From assembly GCA_030831315.1 (NCBI GenBank), contig JAURLI010000062.1, forward strand, positions 1-37,763: DNA of 37,763 bases, given 5' to 3'. The notes beneath the pieces are model-generated. The model was not told the origin of the DNA. It was given only the letters and a program-made list of their open reading frames with translations, and did no database searches. This document shows positions 18,423-26,396 of the stretch, one piece after another; the first letter of the stretch is position 1; each line of letters begins with the position of its first letter. A program made the position numbers and the translations under genes. This stretch comes from Alphaproteobacteria bacterium. Lineage in GTDB: Bacteria; Pseudomonadota; Alphaproteobacteria; SMXQ01.

Positions 18423-19586
18423 CTAGCGCCGGTTGCGCCCCTGCGACCAGGATTGGAGACGACGCACCGCCTCGCGCATTTCCTCGCCCGAGCCCGCATA
18501 GCTGAACCGCATGAAGCGCCCGCCTGCGCCCGCGTCGAAATCGATCCCCGGGGTTACGGCAACGCCCGCGGTTTCGAGAATTTCGCGGGCGAGCGCCGCG
18601 CTGTCCGCACCGAAGGCTTCGATCCCCGCGTAGATGTAAAACGCGCCGTCGGCGGCGGCGAAAGGCCCGAAGCCGCAGCGCGGCAAACCCTCCAGCAGGA
18701 TGTCCCGGTTCTCGCGATAGCGCGCGACATTTGCCTCAAGTTCGGCCGTGCAATCGAACACGCCGAGTGCCGCGAACTGCGACAGCGTCGGCGGCGATAT
18801 GAAAAGATTCTGCGCAAGACATTCGGTCGTCCGCAGCAGATCCTCGGGCACCACCATCCATCCCAGCCGCCAACCGGTCATCGAATAATATTTCGAGAAA
18901 CTGTTGATCACGACCGCGGCAGGATCGAGCGCCGCCATGGTCACGGCCTCCTTGCCGTAGGTGATGCCGTGATAGATCTCGTCGGAGATCACGCGCACCC
19001 CGTTCGCCCGGCACCAGTCGACCAGCCGGCGCAATGCTGCCTCGTCGAGCATCGATCCGGTCGGATTGGCGGGACTCGCCACGATCAGGCCATCGGGTGG
19101 ACGATCGAGCGCTTCGAGCAGTTCGACCGTCGGCTGGAACCCGTCTTCGCGACGCGCGGGCAGGCTGATGGTTTCGATATCGAGGGCAGCAAGAATATTG
19201 CGGTAGCCGGGATAGCCGGGCGCAGCGAAGGCGACGCGATCGCCCGCATCGAAGGCTGCAAGAAAAGAAAGAATCAACGCCCCCGACGAACCGGTCGTGA
19301 CCGCAATGCGGCGCTCGGGCAGGTCGATGCCGTATTGGTCGCGGTAGCGGGCGACGATGGCCCGGCGCAAAGCCGGAAGTCCGAAGGCTTCCGTATAGCC
19401 GATACGGTCGGTCTCAAGTGCTGCGCGCGCCGCAGTTATGACACCCGCGGGCGCCGGGGTCGATGGCTGGCCGACCTCGAGGTGGATGATATCGAACCCC
19501 TCGGCGGCACGGGCGTTGGCCGCCGCCATCACATCCATGACGATGAAAGGTGGTATCTGTCCGCGCCGTGAAGACTTGATCGCCAT
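18423..19586 (-). CDS. PLP-dependent aminotransferase, class I/II
   Basis: A 387-residue fold-type I aminotransferase. The PLP lysine is Lys232 in SFSKYYSMTGWRLGW. The phosphate/ring-binding motifs include TTGSSGAL, ASPANPTG and SDEIYHG, and the substrate-carboxylate arginine is probably in GRFMRFSYAG near the C-terminus. The start MAIKSSRRGQIPPF is at ATG 19586. The sequence resembles the broad aspartate/aromatic aminotransferase group; the amino donor cannot be set from sequence alone. It lies nine bases upstream of nothing co-directional in the same unit except the GGT-like gene that precedes it on this strand, whose stop is at 19596, so the two are likely co-transcribed. Confidence 0.9.
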   Translation of the reverse strand: MAIKSSRRGQIPPFIVMDVMAAANARAAEGFDIIHLEVGQPSTPAPAGVITAARAALETDRIGYTEAFGLPALRRAIVARYRDQYGIDLPERRIAVTTGSSGALILSFLAAFDAGDRVAFAAPGYPGYRNILAALDIETISLPARREDGFQPTVELLEALDRPPDGLIVASPANPTGSMLDEAALRRLVDWCRANGVRVISDEIYHGITYGKEAVTMAALDPAAVVINSFSKYYSMTGWRLGWMVVPEDLLRTTECLAQNLFISPPTLSQFAALGVFDCTAELEANVARYRENRDILLEGLPRCGFGPFAAADGAFYIYAGIEAFGADSAALAREILETAGVAVTPGIDFDAGAGGRFMRFSYAGSGEEMREAVRRLQSWSQGRNRR

Positions 19587-19595
19587 GAACGGCGG

Positions 19596-21236
19596 TCAGT
19601 TCTGCTGGGCGAGGCCGAAGGCACGGCGATCGGCACGTGCGTCACACTGGCTGCGCTCGCCATCCAAACCGAGAGGACAGGCAATCGCATTGGCCCGCCC
19701 CAGACTGGGCGCGGTCACGACCTGATACCCCGCCTCGCGCAGGTTCGCGCCGAACGGTCGCGCGTCGTGCCTGTCCTCGACGACGACGCGGTCCGGCCGG
19801 GCCGGATGGTAGAAACGCGGGGCCGACAGCATCGTCTCCAGCGATTGCGTCGTCTGCAGGACCTTTGCCGCCGTATCGGCAAGCAGGATCGGCGCCACAG
19901 CGCCGCCCGTTGCTGCGCCGACGAACTGCATCTGGTGCTGGGTGCCGTTTCGCAGGATCATCAGGCTGACCGGCGCAGCAGCGCGCGCCGGGTCGGGCGG
20001 CGCCGCCATCACGATGCCGGTTTCGGCGGCAATGCGCCCGGCACCCATGATGCCGTTCATGGTGAAGCCGCAGGCGACCGACTGGCCGTAGACATCCGAA
20101 GCAACAACACTGGCCGAGCCGAGATCGACCGGTTCGACGACGTCGCCCGCGCCGAAATTGGGCGGCGGCGAGCGCCGCGAGAGGTTGAGGCCCACCATCA
20201 ACCGGTCAATCCGATCCTCGGCAACGAAAGCATCCGCCGGATCGGGAACGCCGGCAGGCGTCGCGAACCAGCGACCAGCATCACCATAGGCGCGCCGCGA
20301 CACCTCGGTCAGGGTCAGCGCCCTTTTGGCGCCAAGCGCATCGGAGGCAAGATTGCGGTTATAGAGCAACGCCCAGGCCTGCGCCGAAACGACACCCGCC
20401 GCCGTCGGCGGGAAATGGGCGACCTGATTGCCGCGCGACACGGTGACGACCGGCCGGAAACGGGGCACCAGTCCCCGCAATTCCTCGGCCGTCAAAAGCA
20501 TGCCAGACCGGGTAAAATCGTCGGCGATGCGCCGCGCCGAGGAGCCGGTGTAGAACTGCGTCGGCTGGCGGCGCAACTGGCTGAGCGTCGCCGCCAGCGC
20601 GAATTGCTGGACGCGCTCGCCCTCCGCCACGGGATTGCCGGAATTGCGGGTGAAGATGGCGGCAAGTGCCGGATCGCGTACGGCAATACCGGGCGCAGCG
20701 GCGAGCGACCGGGCCAGCGCCCGGCTTGCCGGATACCCAAGACGGGCAAGGCCTTCGGCCGGACCAAGCAGCTGTGTCCAAGGCAGGTGCCCGTATTTCG
20801 CGTGCAGCGCCTGCATGGCGCGAGGCGCAATTGGCGCCGGACGTCGGGCAAAAGGACCCGAAGCAAGATGAGTAAAATCGAGGGCCTCGGCCACCGATCT
20901 GGCCCTGTCGTGAACGATGCAGACGCCACCCGCACCGAGCGACGCCGCCGTCGGCAGGGTCACGGACATGGTGAAATAGGCGGCGATCACCGCATCCGCG
21001 GCACTGCCGCCCGCGGCCAGGATATCGCGCGCGACAAGGACGGCCTGCGGCTCGTCGGCGGCAACGGCACCGCCGAACCCCTTGGCGTAGCCCGAAACGC
21101 GGTTGTCGAGAACGCCCTGAACCTTCGCGCATCCCGCCGTCGCGGCAAGCGCCAAAATGACCGATGCGCGCAACAGGGTTTGACCGAACAGCCTGCGATG
21201 CCTACCCTGCCCGCAAAACCGGGTATCGTGAACCAT
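19596..21236 (-). CDS. gamma-glutamyltranspeptidase-like protein, predicted lipoprotein, catalytic site altered
   Basis: About 546 residues from the ATG at 21236 (an ATG at 21248 is also open). The N-terminus has a basic stretch, a hydrophobic segment and AATAGC, which looks like a lipoprotein signal with Cys near 36. The GGT fold is recognisable in AADEPQAVLVARDILAAGGSAADAVIAA, in SLGAGGVCIVHD and in the small-subunit-like region ending SLETMLSAPRFYHP. In active enzymes the precursor is cut before a threonine in T-T-H-x-S-V-V. The aligned segment here is DLGSASVVASD, with no threonine at the nucleophile position. The protein may be a non-processing, non-enzymatic relative, or use the nearby serine. 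It faces away from the M48 gene with the two start codons overlapping. Confidence 0.8.
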   Translation of the reverse strand: MVHDTRFCGQGRHRRLFGQTLLRASVILALAATAGCAKVQGVLDNRVSGYAKGFGGAVAADEPQAVLVARDILAAGGSAADAVIAAYFTMSVTLPTAASLGAGGVCIVHDRARSVAEALDFTHLASGPFARRPAPIAPRAMQALHAKYGHLPWTQLLGPAEGLARLGYPASRALARSLAAAPGIAVRDPALAAIFTRNSGNPVAEGERVQQFALAATLSQLRRQPTQFYTGSSARRIADDFTRSGMLLTAEELRGLVPRFRPVVTVSRGNQVAHFPPTAAGVVSAQAWALLYNRNLASDALGAKRALTLTEVSRRAYGDAGRWFATPAGVPDPADAFVAEDRIDRLMVGLNLSRRSPPPNFGAGDVVEPVDLGSASVVASDVYGQSVACGFTMNGIMGAGRIAAETGIVMAAPPDPARAAAPVSLMILRNGTQHQMQFVGAATGGAVAPILLADTAAKVLQTTQSLETMLSAPRFYHPARPDRVVVEDRHDARPFGANLREAGYQVVTAPSLGRANAIACPLGLDGERSQCDARADRRAFGLAQQN

Positions 21237-22587
21237 GGGTAAACTCATCAGAACGCGTTCTGCCTTCCTGTTGGCTATGGCCCTGTTCTTCATGTGCTGG
21301 AACGCACAGAAGCCCCAGGCCGCCGGGCTCATCCGCGACGCCGAGATCGAAAATACCATTCGCACCTATGCAACGCCACTGTTTGCGGCGGCGGGGCTCC
21401 GCGCGTCCGACATCAGCATTTTCATACTTAACGACCCGCAGCTGAACGCCTTCGTCGCCGGAGGACAGAACCTTTTCGTCAATACCGGGTTCCTGATCCG
21501 TACGCGCAGCGCAGCCGAGGTGATCGGGGTTATCGCCCACGAAACCGGCCATATCTCGGGCGGGCACTTAGCGCGGTTTTCCAACCAGATCAATACCGCC
21601 TCGAACACGGCGCTGGTGACGACGCTGCTGGGTGCGCTGACGGCGCTTGCAAGCGGACGGGCCGATGCCGGGGCGGCGGTGATAACGGCAGGCCAAGGAT
21701 TTGCCATCGGTAACCTGCTCAACTACAGCCGCACGCAGGAATCGGCCGCCGACCAAGCCGCCTTGTCGTTCCTTGATCGTACCGGCCAGTCCGCCGAAGG
21801 CCTCGTCACATTCCTGAGGACCATCGAAAATCAGGAGTTCCTCTCCTCCAACAACCAAGACCCCTACGTCCGCACCCATCCGATTACCCGCGAACGCGTA
21901 CGCAATGTCGAACAGCACCTCGGCAAATCCACGAATACCGCCAAGAAAGCTCCGCCCGAATTCGAGGAAATGCACCGGCGCATGGTGGCCAAGCTGGTGG
22001 GCTACATCGATTATCCGAGCGTCGTGTTCGACCGCTACCCTGAAAGCGATACCTCGATCACGGCGCGCTATGCCCGCGCCGTCGCCTATTACCGGGTTCC
22101 CGATCTCGCCAAGGCGCTGCCGCTCGTCGACGGTTTGATCCGCGACGAACCAAAAAACCCGTATTTTCACGAACTCAAAGGCCAGATGCTGTTTGAGAAT
22201 GGCCGCATCGCCGAGTCCCTCGCCCCCAATGCCGAAGCGGTTCGCCTGTCACCCGAGTCATCCCTGCTGCGCATCGGCCTGGCACGATCTCAGATCGAAA
22301 GCCAGAACCCGGCGCTGCTGAAGGATGCGATCCAGAACCTTCTCTATGCGACCGGCGCCGATCCTCTCTACAGCTTCGGCTGGGACCAGCTTGCCGTCGC
22401 CTATGGCCGCGACGGACAGCTTGGACTTTCGGCCCTCGCCCAGGCCGAAAGCGCGCTGGTGCGCGGCCGCAAGAAAGACGCCATGTTCCATGCGGTGCGC
22501 GCGGAAAAGCGCATCGACAAGGGCTCGGCCGCCTGGCTCAGGGTTCAGGACATCAAGCAGGCCGCCCGCGAAAACGAGCGCAAGTAG
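21235..22587 (+). CDS. M48 metalloprotease with TPR-like C-terminus (BepA/YfgC-like)
   Basis: A 450-residue exported protein. The signal peptide spans about residues 1-31. The M48 catalytic domain follows, with the zinc motif HETGH at 102-106 and the third ligand Glu169 in TQESAADQAA. The C-terminal 180 residues are helical, with repeats such as YARAVAYYRVPDLAKALPLVDGL, consistent with TPR units. Family knowledge: BepA in E. coli is a periplasmic protease/chaperone that degrades or assists stalled outer-membrane proteins such as LptD. The same role is inferred, not shown. The ATG at 21235 overlaps the start of the divergent GGT-like gene in a shared CATG. It converges with maiA, eight bases between the stops. 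Confidence 0.9.
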   Translation: MGKLIRTRSAFLLAMALFFMCWNAQKPQAAGLIRDAEIENTIRTYATPLFAAAGLRASDISIFILNDPQLNAFVAGGQNLFVNTGFLIRTRSAAEVIGVIAHETGHISGGHLARFSNQINTASNTALVTTLLGALTALASGRADAGAAVITAGQGFAIGNLLNYSRTQESAADQAALSFLDRTGQSAEGLVTFLRTIENQEFLSSNNQDPYVRTHPITRERVRNVEQHLGKSTNTAKKAPPEFEEMHRRMVAKLVGYIDYPSVVFDRYPESDTSITARYARAVAYYRVPDLAKALPLVDGLIRDEPKNPYFHELKGQMLFENGRIAESLAPNAEAVRLSPESSLLRIGLARSQIESQNPALLKDAIQNLLYATGADPLYSFGWDQLAVAYGRDGQLGLSALAQAESALVRGRKKDAMFHAVRAEKRIDKGSAAWLRVQDIKQAARENERK

Positions 22588-22595
22588 GCGGCGCG

Positions 22596-23240
22596 TTACT
22601 CCGCGTCTGGCTGCTTCATCGGCTGTGCCGCATCGAAGGCCGGAACCTTCATGCAGGCATCGAACACCCGCATCACCGTCGGGTAGGGATCAAGCGGGCA
22701 TTCCAGCCGCTTGGCGTTGAAGATCTGCGGCACCAGGCAGATATCGGCGAGCGTCGGCGTATCGCCGTGGCAGAACTTGCCGGTACGCCGATCCTCCTTC
22801 AGCGCCGTTTCGAAGGCTGACAGCCCCTTGGCGACCCAATGCCGGTACCAGGTGTTGCGCGCGTCCTCGGACTGGCCCATCGGGTCCTTCAGGTAGAACA
22901 GAACCCGCAGGTTATTGAGCGGATGCAGGTCGCAGGCAATCGCCAGCGACAGCGCACGAATGCGCGCGCGGTCAATGGGGCTGCCCGGAAGGAAGGACGG
23001 TTCGGGGTGCGTTTCATCGAGATATTCGAGGATGGCGAGGGACTGGCTGATGGCCTCGGCCCCATCAACGAGAACGGGCACCAGTTGCTGGGGGTTCATC
23101 TTGGTGAAAGCCGCATCGAACTGCTGGCCGCCGCCCTTGGTCAGGTGGACGAAGTGACGTTCCGGCGCAAGGCCCTTGAGATTGAGACCGATGCGGACGC
23201 GAAAGCTCGCCGAAGAGCGGAAGTAGTCGAAAAGCTGCAT
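22596..23240 (-). CDS. maiA: maleylacetoacetate isomerase / zeta-class glutathione S-transferase
   Basis: A 214-residue thioredoxin-fold GST. The zeta-class signature is YFRSSASFRVRIGLNLKG at residues 6-23; the usual cysteine of SSCSWRVR is alanine here. The helical domain has the very typical CDLHPLNNLRVLFYL, and the C-terminal domain TLADICLVPQIFNA. Zeta GSTs isomerise maleylacetoacetate to fumarylacetoacetate in tyrosine/homogentisate breakdown with glutathione as cofactor, and other substrates such as maleylpyruvate are possible. No other gene of tyrosine degradation is in the window, so the pathway is uncertain. It lies 58 bases downstream of the thiS-thiG gene on the same strand. Confidence 0.88.
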   Translation of the reverse strand: MQLFDYFRSSASFRVRIGLNLKGLAPERHFVHLTKGGGQQFDAAFTKMNPQQLVPVLVDGAEAISQSLAILEYLDETHPEPSFLPGSPIDRARIRALSLAIACDLHPLNNLRVLFYLKDPMGQSEDARNTWYRHWVAKGLSAFETALKEDRRTGKFCHGDTPTLADICLVPQIFNAKRLECPLDPYPTVMRVFDACMKVPAFDAAQPMKQPDAE

Positions 23241-23298
23241 GGAACCCCCGGGATAAGCGGCCGCGGGCGCGACCGGAAAGACGGATGGATTTGGGCGA

Positions 23299-24294
23299 TC
23301 AGATCAGGCCGGCAAGCGGCGACGACGGATCGGCGTAGCGCTTCTTCGCCATCCGCCCCGCGAGATAGGCATAACGCCCCGCCTCGATCGCGAGCTTCAT
23401 GGCGCGCGCCATCATCACCGGCTGGCGCGCCTCGGCGATGGCCGTGTTCATCAGCACGCCATCGCAACCAAGTTCCATGGCGATGGCCGCATCGGACGCC
23501 GTTCCCACGCCTGCATCGACGAGCACGGGCACCCGCGCATTTTCCTTGATGATGCGGATATTGACCGGGTTCTGGATGCCGAGCCCCGAACCGATCGGCG
23601 CGGCAAGCGGCATGATGGCAACGCAGCCGAGTTCTTCCAGCCGCTTGGCCTGGATCGGATCGTCGGCGCAATAGACCATCACCTTGAAGCCCTCCTTGAT
23701 GAGGACTTCCGCCGCGCGAAGGGTTTCGGGCATGTCGGGATACAGCGTCTTCTGATCGCCCAGCACCTCGAGCTTCACGAGGTCCCAGCCGCCCGCCTCG
23801 CGCGCAAGGCGGAGCGTGCGAATGGCGTCTTCGGCCGTGTAGCAGCCTGCGGTATTGGGAAGATAGGTGTAACGCTTGGGATCGACATAATCAGTCAGCA
23901 TCGGCTGCTTGGGGTCGGCGATATTGACCCGGCGCACTGCGACGGTGACGATTTCAGCGCCAGAGGCTTCGATGGCCCGGGCGGTTTCCTCGAAATCCTT
24001 GTATTTGCCGGTTCCGACCAGCAGACGCGAATGATAGGTGCGCCCTGCAACCTCAAGCGGGTCGGGATCGACCAATCCCAGATCGTCGGCGCCGCCGCCG
24101 ATGAAATGCACGATTTCGAGCCGGTCGCCCGGTCCCACCTGCGTTTGGCCATAGGCCGAGCGCGGAACGATTTCAAGGTTAAGCTCGACCGCGACCTTGC
24201 GCGGATCGATGCCGATGGTCCCCAGCAATGCCTCGAGCGTGCGGGCATCGCCAAGCGGGCGCATTTCGCCGTTGATGGTGATCTGGCCGGTCAT
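23299..24294 (-). CDS. thiG: sulfur carrier ThiS fused to thiazole synthase ThiG
   Basis: A single 331-residue frame with two domains. Residues 1-68 are a ThiS-like ubiquitin fold ending VHFIGGG, the position of the free C-terminal Gly-Gly in stand-alone ThiS. Residues about 78-331 are ThiG, a TIM-barrel enzyme that builds the thiazole phosphate of thiamine from DXP, dehydroglycine and the ThiS thiocarboxylate. The Schiff-base lysine is expected at Lys174 ([10 protein letters not shown]). [23 protein letters not shown] and [13 protein letters not shown] are conserved. The Gly-Gly is followed by [11 protein letters not shown], so a thiocarboxylate cannot form without cleavage. Fusions of this kind are known in alphaproteobacteria. 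The start is ATG 24294. No THI-box riboswitch is seen upstream. Confidence 0.94.
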   Translation of the reverse strand: MTGQITINGEMRPLGDARTLEALLGTIGIDPRKVAVELNLEIVPRSAYGQTQVGPGDRLEIVHFIGGGADDLGLVDPDPLEVAGRTYHSRLLVGTGKYKDFEETARAIEASGAEIVTVAVRRVNIADPKQPMLTDYVDPKRYTYLPNTAGCYTAEDAIRTLRLAREAGGWDLVKLEVLGDQKTLYPDMPETLRAAEVLIKEGFKVMVYCADDPIQAKRLEELGCVAIMPLAAPIGSGLGIQNPVNIRIIKENARVPVLVDAGVGTASDAAIAMELGCDGVLMNTAIAEARQPVMMARAMKLAIEAGRYAYLAGRMAKKRYADPSSPLAGLI

Positions 24295-24384
24295 AAGGTC
24301 TTCCCTGATGCCCCGATTGATGCGGGTTTGGAGCTTTCCGGGAGTATGGAACGGAGGCCCCGGGCGTGCAAGGCCTGCGCCGGG

Positions 24385-24410
24385 AAAAAGCCGGGGTCCG
24401 AGGACCCGGC
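24385..24410 (-). terminator. intrinsic terminator after the PAS/membrane-protein operon
   Basis: On the minus strand GCCGG-GTCC-TC-GGAC-C-CCGGC is followed by TTTTT. It starts four bases after the stop of the small membrane-protein gene and about 90 bases before thiG, so thiG is probably transcribed from its own promoter. Confidence 0.85.
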
Positions 24411-24413
24411 GGG

Positions 24414-24830
24414 TCAGCGCCGGGGGCCGACGCCGGTCAGGCTATTGATGAACTCGAGCAGGACCATGCCGCCGATGAGGATCACTGCCAGGACGACAGT
24501 GCCGATGATCAGCTGGCGCGAAATCGTCGGCTTTTTCTTCTTGGGCTTGATTGGCGGGGGCGGCGCCGCAACCTTGAGGCCCTGCTGCTGGCGTGCCTGA
24601 TTGGCGGCATTGATCCGCTCGGACTTGGTCGACCGGAAGATCGTGCGCGTCCCGCCCCGCTCGGTTTCCTCATCGAAGGTTTCCTCGACGACGCGAACGG
24701 CGGAGTAACGGTTGGAACGGTCGATGCGGTCGGCTTCCATCAACGCCAGGTCACGGTCATCGAAAACCGAGTCGATTTTCCATGAGCCGTTCCGGTAGGT
24801 ATGGATTTCAAAAACCTTGAGCAGCGACAT
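24414..24830 (-). CDS. small single-pass membrane protein of unknown function
   Basis: I do not recognise this 138-residue protein. The first 70 residues are soluble and charged ([33 protein letters not shown] at the start, rich in acidic and basic residues). They read like a small alpha/beta domain that handles row-like repeats of Asp/Arg. A proline run [12 protein letters not shown] near 92-103 leads into one transmembrane helix at about 107-128, and a short GVGPRR tail. Topology by the positive-inside rule puts the N-terminal domain in the cytoplasm. ATG 24830 is preceded by AGAGGA. It lies 11 bases downstream of the PAS gene and shares its terminator, so the two are probably one operon. 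Confidence 0.75.
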   Translation of the reverse strand: MSLLKVFEIHTYRNGSWKIDSVFDDRDLALMEADRIDRSNRYSAVRVVEETFDEETERGGTRTIFRSTKSERINAANQARQQQGLKVAAPPPPIKPKKKKPTISRQLIIGTVVLAVILIGGMVLLEFINSLTGVGPRR

Positions 24831-24841
24831 GATCCTCTACC

Positions 24842-25300
24842 TCATGCGCCATCGGAGTCCGGCGAGATCTTGCAATTCGATCCGCCAAAAATTCCGGTCA
24901 AGGTTTCGCCGTCATCAGACAGCGGCATCAGGATGGAACGGTAAAGAATCTTCCGCCCTTCGGGTTCGGTCATTTCGCCGCCATAGGTGATCGGAATGCG
25001 CCGGCGCAACACTTCCGGCAGGTAACGCACGGACCGCTCGACAAGGGTGTCACGGGTCAACTCCTTGAGCGCCCGCCCGGTCATGTCGGTGCCGTAGAAC
25101 TCTGCATGCCAAGCGCCGAAATGGGCGAACACCGGCTCGCCCCTGCGGAGATCGATCAGGAAGCTGTAGTCCCACATATCCGAAATGGCGGCGCCAACGA
25201 CGTCCGAAAACGCCGGCAGATCGCGCTCGCCGGCGATTTCACGCCAGTGGCCGAGCAGCCGCAGGACGAGGCGTCTTTCCCTAGGGTCGACAGGTTCCAA
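24842..25300 (-). CDS. PAS-domain protein (PAS_5-like)
   Basis: About 152 residues forming one stand-alone PAS-like domain. WDYSFLIDLRRGEPVFAHFGAWHAEFYGTDMTGRALKEL matches the usual PAS beginning, and RSILMPLSDDGETLTGIFGGSN the closing beta strands. No kinase, cyclase or HTH region is attached. Small proteins of this PAS_5 type are abundant in alphaproteobacteria and mostly uncharacterised. The start is uncertain: I take the TTG at 25300, which has AGAAGG about ten bases upstream. A TTG at 25309 leaves only one base of spacing. It is followed by the small membrane-protein gene and is divergent from aroQ. Confidence 0.75.
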   Translation of the reverse strand: MEPVDPRERRLVLRLLGHWREIAGERDLPAFSDVVGAAISDMWDYSFLIDLRRGEPVFAHFGAWHAEFYGTDMTGRALKELTRDTLVERSVRYLPEVLRRRIPITYGGEMTEPEGRKILYRSILMPLSDDGETLTGIFGGSNCKISPDSDGA

Positions 25301-25391
25301 AACTCGCAAGCCTTCTAAAGGGTTCCAATAACTTCAATTTGTGACGAATTCTGGTTAAATTGCGGTAAACAGGGGAGCCGGGCCGTAACCA

Positions 25392-25419
25392 TTGCGCGCC
25401 GGCTGGCGCGTGCTATAAC
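25392..25419 (+). promoter_or_regulatory. candidate sigma-70 promoter for aroQ-accB-accC-aat
   Basis: TTGCGC, 16 bases, then TATAAC (five of six matches). Transcription would start near 25426 and leave a leader of about 45 bases before aroQ. Confidence 0.55.
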
Positions 25420-25469
25420 CCCCGGAAACCAGCCCTCGAGCCGGGGGCGGCAGAGGACAGGTCAGGCGA

Positions 25470-25922
25470 ATGAGCCGTAAGGTATTGATTTTAAACGGTC
25501 CCAACCTGAACATGCTGGGCACCCGTGAAGTCGAAATTTACGGCAAGGAAACCCTCGCCGATATCGACAAAAGCTGTCGGGAATACGGCCGGGACCTTGG
25601 GCTGGAGATTGATTTCCGCCAGAGCAATGCCGAAGCCGAGCTTGTGACCTGGATCCAGCAGGCACGCGGAACGGTCGAGGCGATCATCCTCAACGCCGGC
25701 GCCTATACCCACACCTCCATCGCCATTCTCGACGCCCTCAAGATGGTCGAGGTGCCGGTTGTCGAGGTACACCTTTCCAACATCTTCCAGCGGGAGCCCT
25801 TCCGTGCGGAGTCCTATGTTTCCCGCGCGGCAAAGGGCATTATTGCCGGGTTCGGCGCCCACGGGTACAGGCTCGCGCTGGACGCCATCAGTCAATTGAT
25901 CGGGGCAGGAACCAAAAAGTGA
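25470..25922 (+). CDS. aroQ: 3-dehydroquinate dehydratase, type II
   Basis: A 150-residue dodecameric-type enzyme that converts 3-dehydroquinate to 3-dehydroshikimate in the shikimate pathway by an anti elimination. NGPNLNMLGTRE (9-20) holds catalytic Arg19; Tyr24 is the catalytic base. Asn75 and His81 lie in LNAGAYTHTS, His101 in EVHLSN, and Arg112 in FRAES. All active-site residues are present and length is standard. A GAGGACAGG site precedes the ATG. Its stop overlaps the GTG of accB in GTGA (25919-25922), so translation is probably coupled. Confidence 0.97.
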   Translation: MSRKVLILNGPNLNMLGTREVEIYGKETLADIDKSCREYGRDLGLEIDFRQSNAEAELVTWIQQARGTVEAIILNAGAYTHTSIAILDALKMVEVPVVEVHLSNIFQREPFRAESYVSRAAKGIIAGFGAHGYRLALDAISQLIGAGTKK

Positions 25923-26371
25923 TCGGCAAACACGACATCGACGAAAAACTTCTCCAGAAGCTGGTCAAGGCGCTCGACGAGTATGGCCTGACCGAAATCG
26001 AGGTCGGCGAGGGCCGTCATCGCATCCGCATTTCACGCGCCCAGATGGCGGCACCCCAGGCATTCGTGGCGGCGCCCACCGTCGCAGCAGCGGCGGCACC
26101 CGCCGCGGTCCCGACGGCAGAAAACGCCAAGGCCCATCCCGGCGCGGTCACCTCGCCCATGGTCGGCACCGTCTATGTCGCCCCCGAACCCGGCGCCAAG
26201 CCCTTCGTCCAGGCCGGCGACACGGTCAAGGAAGGCCAGACCCTTCTGCTGATCGAGGCGATGAAGACCATGAACCCGATCCGTGCGCCCAAGGGCGGCA
26301 AGATCACCCAGGTCCTCATCACCAACGCCGCACCCGTCGAATACGGCGAAGTGCTCCTGATTATCGAGTAG
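25919..26371 (+). CDS. accB: biotin carboxyl carrier protein of acetyl-CoA carboxylase
   Basis: A 150-residue BCCP that carries biotin between the biotin carboxylase and carboxyltransferase subunits in the first step of fatty-acid synthesis. The N-terminal region (about 1-45) is the helical assembly part, followed by an Ala/Pro-rich linker of about 30 residues and a C-terminal biotinyl domain. The biotin is attached to Lys116 in EAMKTMN. The GTG start overlaps the aroQ stop by four bases. accC begins 25 bases after the stop. Confidence 0.97.
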   Translation: MIGKHDIDEKLLQKLVKALDEYGLTEIEVGEGRHRIRISRAQMAAPQAFVAAPTVAAAAAPAAVPTAENAKAHPGAVTSPMVGTVYVAPEPGAKPFVQAGDTVKEGQTLLLIEAMKTMNPIRAPKGGKITQVLITNAAPVEYGEVLLIIE

Positions 26372-26396
26372 CCATTCCGGCGCGGAGTTTTCCATC

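Noticed and set aside
24295-24413. TPP (THI-box) riboswitch before the thiS-thiG gene
   Set aside because: No CTGAGA core or matching second THI-box half is seen; the only clear structure is the terminator of the upstream operon.
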